From Prevotella sp. UBA1378 (lineage in GTDB: Bacteria > Bacteroidota > Bacteroidia > Bacteroidales > Bacteroidaceae), in assembly GCA_002305505.1 (NCBI GenBank), contig DBRC01000019.1, positions 1-12,244 on the forward strand: a stretch of 12,244 bases of DNA, read 5' to 3'. The first letter of the stretch is position 1. The number at the start of each line of letters is the position of its first letter. Positions 7,493-12,244 of this stretch are shown in pieces. Below the pieces are notes generated by a model that saw only the letters and a list, made by a program, of their open reading frames with translations, ran no database searches and was not told the DNA's origin. The translations under genes and the position numbers were made by a program.

Positions 7493-8368
7493 CTATGGTT
7501 TCACTCGCTCCCTGTATTCCTGCGGTGTAACACCCATCTGCTTGCGGAAGAGGCGGATGAAGTAGCTGTCGTCGCTGAAGCCCAGCTGCCATGCTACCTC
7601 TTTCACTGGCAGGTCGGTGGTGAACAGCAGCAGTCCGGCTCGCTCCACCTTTTTCTTATTAATATATTGTATGGGCGACGTGCCGAACTCGCGCTTGAAC
7701 AGCCTGATGAGGTAGGGTTTGGTGACGCAGGCCACGTTGGCCAGCTCCTCCACGTCGATGTTGTCGCTGATGTGGTTGTGTATGTGTTCCAGCACCCGCT
7801 TCATCCGCTCGTCGCTTGTCCACACACGTGGCGTGGCATGCTGCATGAAGCGTGCCAGTATCATGAGCATGGCACCGCGCAGTTCCATCTTCTCCCAGAG
7901 TGCCATGTCGCGGTATCGTTGCGCATAGTCCGACGTCTGGCCGCTGGTGTCATAGCTGGTGGGGTCGCTCTGCGGCAGCCGTGCGTCGGGCTGCTCACGG
8001 CACAGGTACGCAAACAGCGTGTCCATCTCCTCCCGTCCTTCCACCTTCACCTCCACCTCTGTCGGCAGGTCGTACACCTCGAAGACGTTCATCTCACCCT
8101 GCACGCCCTCGTACATGTGCAGATAATAGTGGTCGAACAGTCCGTGGCACTCGTAGCTGTGCATCTTGTAGGCCGGCACGAAGTACATGTGTCCGGGCTG
8201 CAGTCTGATGGTCTGTTCCGGCAGGTGGAGCAGCGCCTCTCCCTCGGTGACGTAGAAGATGCGCACAAAGGGCGAGCTCACGTTCTTCCAGTTCCAGTCT
8301 GCATAGTGGTGGGCGTGCCCCACGTTGAGCAGCAGCAGGTTGATCGACTCTATGGGTATCTGTATCAT
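7493..8368 (-). CDS. AraC/XylS-family transcriptional regulator
   Basis: A 291-residue regulator expected to sense a sugar and activate the neighbouring genes. The N-terminal half (about 1-110) looks like an AraC-type cupin sensor: VRIFYVTEGEALLHLPEQ (35-52), then RLQPGHMYFVPAYKMHSYEC (55-74). The C-terminal domain has two helix-turn-helix units: IDVEELANVACVTKPYLIRL (204-223) and LPVKEVAWQLGFSDDSYFIR (253-272), followed by QMGVTPQEYRERV, the usual end of AraC DNA-binding domains. The ATG at 8368 is the only credible start, since the next methionine lies inside the cupin. It is transcribed on the same strand as the susC operon and diverges from the fucosidase gene. Its promoter element ends only 4 nt before the ATG. 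AraC-type control is less usual for such loci than hybrid two-component or SusR-type control. The effector is unknown; a sugar released by the locus is the natural guess. Confidence 0.93.
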   Translation of the reverse strand: MIQIPIESINLLLLNVGHAHHYADWNWKNVSSPFVRIFYVTEGEALLHLPEQTIRLQPGHMYFVPAYKMHSYECHGLFDHYYLHMYEGVQGEMNVFEVYDLPTEVEVKVEGREEMDTLFAYLCREQPDARLPQSDPTSYDTSGQTSDYAQRYRDMALWEKMELRGAMLMILARFMQHATPRVWTSDERMKRVLEHIHNHISDNIDVEELANVACVTKPYLIRLFKREFGTSPIQYINKKKVERAGLLLFTTDLPVKEVAWQLGFSDDSYFIRLFRKQMGVTPQEYRERVKP

Positions 8369-8372
8369 ACTG

Positions 8373-8406
8373 CAAAAGTAAGAATATTTTTCGTTTCGGT
8401 ATCAAA
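8373..8406 (-). promoter_or_regulatory. Promoter of the AraC-family regulator gene
   Basis: On the minus strand TACTTTTG (8380 to 8373) is a perfect TAnnTTTG -7 element, and TTTG (8406 to 8403) lies 22 nt upstream as the -33 element. Only four bases (CAGT) separate the -7 element from the ATG, so transcription should begin at or next to the start codon. Confidence 0.6.
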
Positions 8407-8422
8407 CAATAGAAAACAATTG

Positions 8423-8499
8423 TAGGACAAAATTAATAAAAAGGTGCAAATAAGTGACTTAACGGTGCAAATATATGACAATTGGTTGTTTTTGTCCTA
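8423..8499. repeat. 10-bp inverted repeat framing the direct repeats
   Basis: TAGGACAAAA at 8423-8432 and TTTTGTCCTA at 8490-8499 are exact reverse complements. The arms are 57 nt apart and enclose the two direct repeats at 8443-8479. The right arm also begins a rough 10-bp tandem of TTTTGT (8490-8495 and 8500-8505). Confidence 0.45.
8443..8479 (+). promoter_or_regulatory. Direct repeat with 21-bp period, candidate AraC-type operator
   Basis: GGTGCAAATAAGTGAC (8443-8458) and GGTGCAAATATATGAC (8464-8479) match at 14 of 16 bases, with the copies offset by exactly 21 bp, two helical turns. AraC-family proteins commonly bind two half-sites in direct orientation with this spacing. The site lies between the regulator gene and the divergent fucosidase gene, about 64 nt upstream of the fucosidase -7 element and about 63 nt upstream of the regulator's. 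Binding by the adjacent regulator is inferred. Confidence 0.55.
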
Positions 8500-8542
8500 T
8501 TTTGTGGCAATATTTTCCGGTGAATGGCTGCAAAATAATCCG

Positions 8543-8550
8543 TAACTTTG
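8543..8550 (+). promoter_or_regulatory. Promoter -7 element of the fucosidase gene
   Basis: TAACTTTG matches TAnnTTTG and lies 59 nt upstream of the ATG at 8610, giving a leader of about 50 nt without a Shine-Dalgarno. No TTTG or TTG lies at the expected -33 distance, which fits a promoter that depends on an activator. Confidence 0.55.
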
Positions 8551-8609
8551 CATCATCAAATATTACTACCATATATTAAAGTTCAACTAAATAACAATAT
8601 CCTACAACA

Positions 8610-11600
8610 ATGAAAAAACTTCTTACACTTATCTTTACCTTCTGCGTCCTCGCATCGCAAGCACAGACCGTCGATATGGAGGTTATGAAAGGCAGTTTCC
8701 AGCCTGCATGGCAGTCGCTCGAGGCATGGGAGTGCCCCGAATGGTTCAAGGACGCTAAGTTCGGCATCTGGGCACACTGGGGGCCGCAGTGCCAGGCCGA
8801 GGACGGCGACTGGTACGCCCGCTTCATGTACTACGAAGGCTCAGACCAGTACAACTGGCACGTAAGCCACTTCGGCAACCCCAAGGAATATGGCTTCAAG
8901 GAGCTGTGCCGCGACTGGAAGGCCGACAAGTGGGATCCCGAGGAGCTCGTCTCGCTCTACAAGAGCGTGGGTGCCCGTTACTTCATGGCCTTAGGCAATC
9001 ATCACGACAACTTCGACATGTGGGACTCTCCCTATCAAGAGTGGAACACGGTGAACATCGGTCCGAAGCGCGACATCATCAAGGGCTGGAGCGACGCTTG
9101 CAAGAAGGCTGGGCTGCCCCTCGGCGTGTCGATACACGCCAGTCACGCCTGGACATGGATGGAGCCTTCGCAGCAGTACGACGGCAACCTGACGAAATCC
9201 GACGGCGAGGGACAGTGGTGGGAAGGCTACGACCCGCAGGAGCTCTACGCCCAGAACCACGCCCACAGCACGGGCTGGAGCAACAGCGGCACCATTCACA
9301 GCCAGTGGGCATGGGGCAACGGGGCAGCGATGCCCTCGGAGGCCTATAAGAAGAAGTTCCAGAACCGCGTGCTGCAGTGCGTCAACGACTATCAGCCCGA
9401 CATACTCTACTTCGACGACACCGTATTGCCCTTCTACGGCTGCGACGAGAGCATCGGCCTGAACATCCTCTCCCATTATTATAATAATAGTGCTGCCAAC
9501 CACGATGGTCAGCAACAGGTGGTGGTCTGCGGCAAGATTCTGGAGGACCGCCACAAGGAGGCCGTGCTGTGGGACGTGGAGCGCGGCATCCCCGACCGTC
9601 CGCAGGAGAAATACTGGCAGACGTGCACCTGCATCGGCGACTGGCACTACAATGTGAACCGCACGAGCTATAAGAGCTCCGAACAGGTAGTCTCCATGCT
9701 CGTCGATATCGTGTCGAAAAACGGCAACCTGCTGCTCTCCGTGCCCGTACGCGGCAACGGCACCATCGACCAGAACGAGCGCAACGTGCTCGCTGGCATC
9801 AAGGCTTGGATGGACATCAACTCGGAGAGCATCTACGGCACCCGCGTGTGGAAGACCTTTGGCGAGGGTCCGCTGGCCGAGGCTGCCAATCCCCTGAACG
9901 CACAGGGATTCAACGAGAGCAACAACTACTCCGCCAAGGACGTGCGCTACGTCGAGCGCAACGATACCGTCTATGCTACCATCATGCGCTGGCCCTCGGC
10001 AGGCAACTTCACCTTCAAGGCCTTCTCCATCACCGAGGATTCTTACTCCGGCAAGGTGGATAAGGTAGAGTTGCTGGGCTACGGTCCTGTGGGCTTTGTG
10101 CAAGATGTCAGCGGACTGACCGTCACCGTACCCTCGACGGAGCCCAACGCAATAGCCCCCGTATTCCGAGTCACCTTCAAGCAGGACGAGTGCAGTGAGC
10201 AGGAGGTGCTGCAGTCGATGATTGCCAACCTGAAGACGCTCACCGCACAGCTTGCCACGCAGGTACACCCCTATAACACTGGCAAGGTGGACGGGGAGAA
10301 GCTGCAGGTGCTCCTTGATGCCATCGCCGCTGCCAAGACTGTGAGCGAGATACCCGCGCTCCCAGTCGCCGATGCCGTCGCCGCCCGCCAGGCGCTGGCC
10401 GCTGCCTACCGCGCCTTCGAGACCGGCGGCCTGAACAAGGGCGGTGCTTTCAGCGGAATCATCGGCGAGAACGTCACTACGCAGTACCTCATCGAGGGTT
10501 CTGCCTTCACCCGCTCCGCCGGCGGCACCGCCCGCTTCGGTGCGCCGAAGAACTGGACTGTGGAGAACTTCAACATCCCCCAGGCCAACAGCGACGGCAC
10601 GAAACAGGGACTGGACAAGTACTCCGGCAACGAGGCCCTGATGCTCGGCGTGTGGAACGATGCCAGCCGCAACACCATCGGCGACCTCTCCAACGCGCGC
10701 ATCTACCGCAAGGTGACGCTGCCCGCCGGAAAGTACTACTTCGGCGCAGCTTACAACGCCGTCTATCAGCTCAGCTCCGATGCCTACATGTTTGTGAGCA
10801 CCGAGCTGGGCAACACCGCCGACATCCCCACTAACTCAATAGCCTACTACGCCATGAACCAGTGCACGGACAACCAAAAAATCGAGGGTCTTTTCTTCCA
10901 GCTCGACGAGGAGACGGAGGTGTACATCGGTTTCCAGGTGGACCTGCTCAACGGCTCCGCCACGCAGGAGTTCCGTGCCGAACGCGTGGTGCTCTACTCC
11001 ACGAAGGAGGCTGGCGAGCGTCATCCAGCGGCTAACGGTTGGCAGCAGCTGATCACAATGCCCGATGACGTGAGCCAATATTTCTTCGCCTTCTACGACT
11101 ACGGTACCGACAACGCCCTCGTGCTCGACGCCGGCAACCATCAGGGAGCAGGCAACAAGACCATGTGGTACCAAACTGACGTATATCCCGAAGGCAACGC
11201 CAACGCCCTCTGGACCATGGACGGCTTCAGCAGCAACAACCGCTCTGGTGCCACTGGCAGCGACATGACCTACCTCGTCATCACCGGCCTGGGCGACCCC
11301 GACAACTGCCTGCACTCCGACGGCAGCAGCCCTTGGTACTACCGGACCCAGAACAACGGTGAGGGATGGCCCGACCGCGCCTACCTGACGCCCGCCTACG
11401 AGACTGACGGTTACTGGACGCTGAAGAACAAGTGCGGCGGCGACTACATCGGCCGCTGGGACGGCACCGACGAGATAGCCGGCAACGCCGGCGGCACGCG
11501 GATGGGACGCTACGACCTCTGGGCCATCCTGCGTGGACGGTACGTCGCTGCCGTGGAGCCCATCGCCAAGGCCTCGGAGGAGAACCCCATCGACATCTCC

Positions 11601-12182
11601 TACGTCATCACCAATGCCGACGCCACCCGCTACAACAGCTTCTACTCGAAGCAGCCGGTGGGCTGGACCGTCTCGCAGAACGATGCCTTCGAGGTAGAGT
11701 ACGGCGGCTACCTCTCCACCCGCGTCGGCGGCAGCTACTTCAACAAGTGGCAGTCTTCCGGCAACCTCACCGACCGCACCATCTCGCAGAAGGTCACCGG
11801 CCTGCCCAACGGTACCTATCGCCTCACCGTGCGCACCGCCAGCAATGTCATTCACCAGGGTGCCTGGCTCTTCGCCAACAGCGACAAGACCAATATGACC
11901 ATCGTCGGCTCCGACGGCAATGTCAGCGTCACCACCGGCGTCACCGACGGCACCCTCACCCTCGGCGTAGAGCTAAAGAGCTACACCAGCAACGACTGCA
12001 AGTTCGACCACTTCACCCTCCAGTTCATCGGCACCGGCAACACCACGACGGGTATCGGCGACGCTTTGCTTCAAAATAATAAAGCCAGCGGCGTTTATTC
12101 GCTCAGCGGTGTGCAAATGAGCAAGCCTGCTAAGGGCATCAGCATCGTCGGTGGAAAGAAAATCATCAAAGCCAATAAGTAA
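8610..12182 (+). CDS. Secreted multidomain GH29-type alpha-L-fucosidase
   Basis: A 1190-residue exported enzyme expected to release terminal L-fucose (or a similar sugar) from a glycan. Residues 1-19 are a signal peptide (MKKLLTLIFTFCVLASQAQ). The GH29 catalytic barrel spans about 30-410, with WFKDAKFGIWAHWGP (45-59), GNHHDNFDMWDSPY (129-142), GPKRDIIKGW (151-160) and DILYFDD (264-270), where D269 fits the conserved nucleophile. The acid/base is not certain; E324 in WDVERG is one candidate. NGNLLLSVPVRGNGTID (371-387) closes the barrel. A small beta domain follows to about 525. Then come an alanine-rich helical segment (about 527-605), a beta-rich region (about 610-800), a second one with YWTLKNKCGGDYIGRWD (935-951) that could be a beta-trefoil-like binding module, and a carbohydrate-binding-like sandwich (about 990-1140, with GLPNGTYRLTV). 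The end, GVYSLSGVQMSKPAKGISIV and GGKKIIKANK, resembles a type IX secretion sorting tail. Most GH29 enzymes are under 600 residues. L-galactosidase activity is an alternative. Confidence 0.9.
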   Translation: MKKLLTLIFTFCVLASQAQTVDMEVMKGSFQPAWQSLEAWECPEWFKDAKFGIWAHWGPQCQAEDGDWYARFMYYEGSDQYNWHVSHFGNPKEYGFKELCRDWKADKWDPEELVSLYKSVGARYFMALGNHHDNFDMWDSPYQEWNTVNIGPKRDIIKGWSDACKKAGLPLGVSIHASHAWTWMEPSQQYDGNLTKSDGEGQWWEGYDPQELYAQNHAHSTGWSNSGTIHSQWAWGNGAAMPSEAYKKKFQNRVLQCVNDYQPDILYFDDTVLPFYGCDESIGLNILSHYYNNSAANHDGQQQVVVCGKILEDRHKEAVLWDVERGIPDRPQEKYWQTCTCIGDWHYNVNRTSYKSSEQVVSMLVDIVSKNGNLLLSVPVRGNGTIDQNERNVLAGIKAWMDINSESIYGTRVWKTFGEGPLAEAANPLNAQGFNESNNYSAKDVRYVERNDTVYATIMRWPSAGNFTFKAFSITEDSYSGKVDKVELLGYGPVGFVQDVSGLTVTVPSTEPNAIAPVFRVTFKQDECSEQEVLQSMIANLKTLTAQLATQVHPYNTGKVDGEKLQVLLDAIAAAKTVSEIPALPVADAVAARQALAAAYRAFETGGLNKGGAFSGIIGENVTTQYLIEGSAFTRSAGGTARFGAPKNWTVENFNIPQANSDGTKQGLDKYSGNEALMLGVWNDASRNTIGDLSNARIYRKVTLPAGKYYFGAAYNAVYQLSSDAYMFVSTELGNTADIPTNSIAYYAMNQCTDNQKIEGLFFQLDEETEVYIGFQVDLLNGSATQEFRAERVVLYSTKEAGERHPAANGWQQLITMPDDVSQYFFAFYDYGTDNALVLDAGNHQGAGNKTMWYQTDVYPEGNANALWTMDGFSSNNRSGATGSDMTYLVITGLGDPDNCLHSDGSSPWYYRTQNNGEGWPDRAYLTPAYETDGYWTLKNKCGGDYIGRWDGTDEIAGNAGGTRMGRYDLWAILRGRYVAAVEPIAKASEENPIDISYVITNADATRYNSFYSKQPVGWTVSQNDAFEVEYGGYLSTRVGGSYFNKWQSSGNLTDRTISQKVTGLPNGTYRLTVRTASNVIHQGAWLFANSDKTNMTIVGSDGNVSVTTGVTDGTLTLGVELKSYTSNDCKFDHFTLQFIGTGNTTTGIGDALLQNNKASGVYSLSGVQMSKPAKGISIVGGKKIIKANK

Positions 12183-12244
12183 TATACGCCAGTTCGGATA
12201 AAAAACAGCGCTAATCCGGAGGCATAAGGGAAAGCGGCCCGGAT

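Noticed and set aside
7244..8425. 393-codon plus-strand open frame opposite the AraC-family gene
   Set aside because: It is rich in His, Val and Leu as expected of a frame antisense to a GC-rich gene, matches no family I know, and the minus-strand reading is a clear AraC-family regulator.
8991..10268. 425-codon minus-strand open frame inside the fucosidase gene
   Set aside because: The plus strand has unmistakable GH29 motifs throughout; the antisense frame is a by-product of GC-rich third codon positions.
10836..11855. 339-codon minus-strand open frame inside the fucosidase gene
   Set aside because: Low-complexity Val, Gly and Ala composition and complete overlap with the continuous 1190-residue frame.
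12190..12206. Resemblance of the right end (minus strand TATCCGAACTGG) to the repeat at 3-24
   Set aside because: It needs gaps to align and matches only about ten bases, so it may be chance.
12193..12220. Weak hairpin after the fucosidase gene (7 pairs with one wobble, 14-nt loop)
   Set aside because: The stem is short, the loop is large and no T-tract follows, so I do not call it a terminator.

Overview
The window looks like chromosomal DNA of a gut or oral Bacteroidota, most likely a Prevotella-type member of the Bacteroidales. Three things point there: a SusC/SusD pair, promoter elements of the TAnnTTTG type in front of three genes, and A-rich leaders with little or no Shine-Dalgarno. 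The genus is inferred from protein style, not proven.

Layout. Positions 1-255 hold the last part of an outer-membrane beta-barrel protein that runs in from the left edge. Positions 245-447 are non-coding and carry inverted copies of a short repeat plus a 52-nt near-perfect hairpin. A minus-strand operon follows, in transcription order susC (7123 to 3857), susD (3835 to 1832) and a PL1-type pectate lyase (1799 to 501), ending in a hairpin terminator. Upstream of susC and on the same strand lies an AraC-family regulator (8368 to 7493), separated by a 369-nt gap that holds the susC promoter and an unexplained stretch. Divergent from the regulator, on the plus strand, is a 1190-residue multidomain GH29-type alpha-L-fucosidase (8610 to 12182). 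The last 62 nt hold no gene.

The five complete genes form a small polysaccharide utilization locus. The pectate lyase would cut homogalacturonan, SusD would bind and SusC import the oligosaccharides through the outer membrane, the fucosidase would remove fucose or a related sugar, and the AraC protein would switch the locus on. The substrate is probably a fucose-bearing pectic or plant cell-wall glycan; this is inferred from gene content.

The best new leads are in the 241-nt divergent region between the regulator and the fucosidase. It holds a 16-bp direct repeat with an exact 21-bp period, the spacing typical of AraC half-sites, flanked by a 10-bp inverted repeat. The regulator's promoter lies so close to its ATG that the mRNA may be leaderless. 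The fucosidase carries about 650 residues of accessory domains I cannot firmly name and a C-terminal tail resembling a type IX secretion signal.
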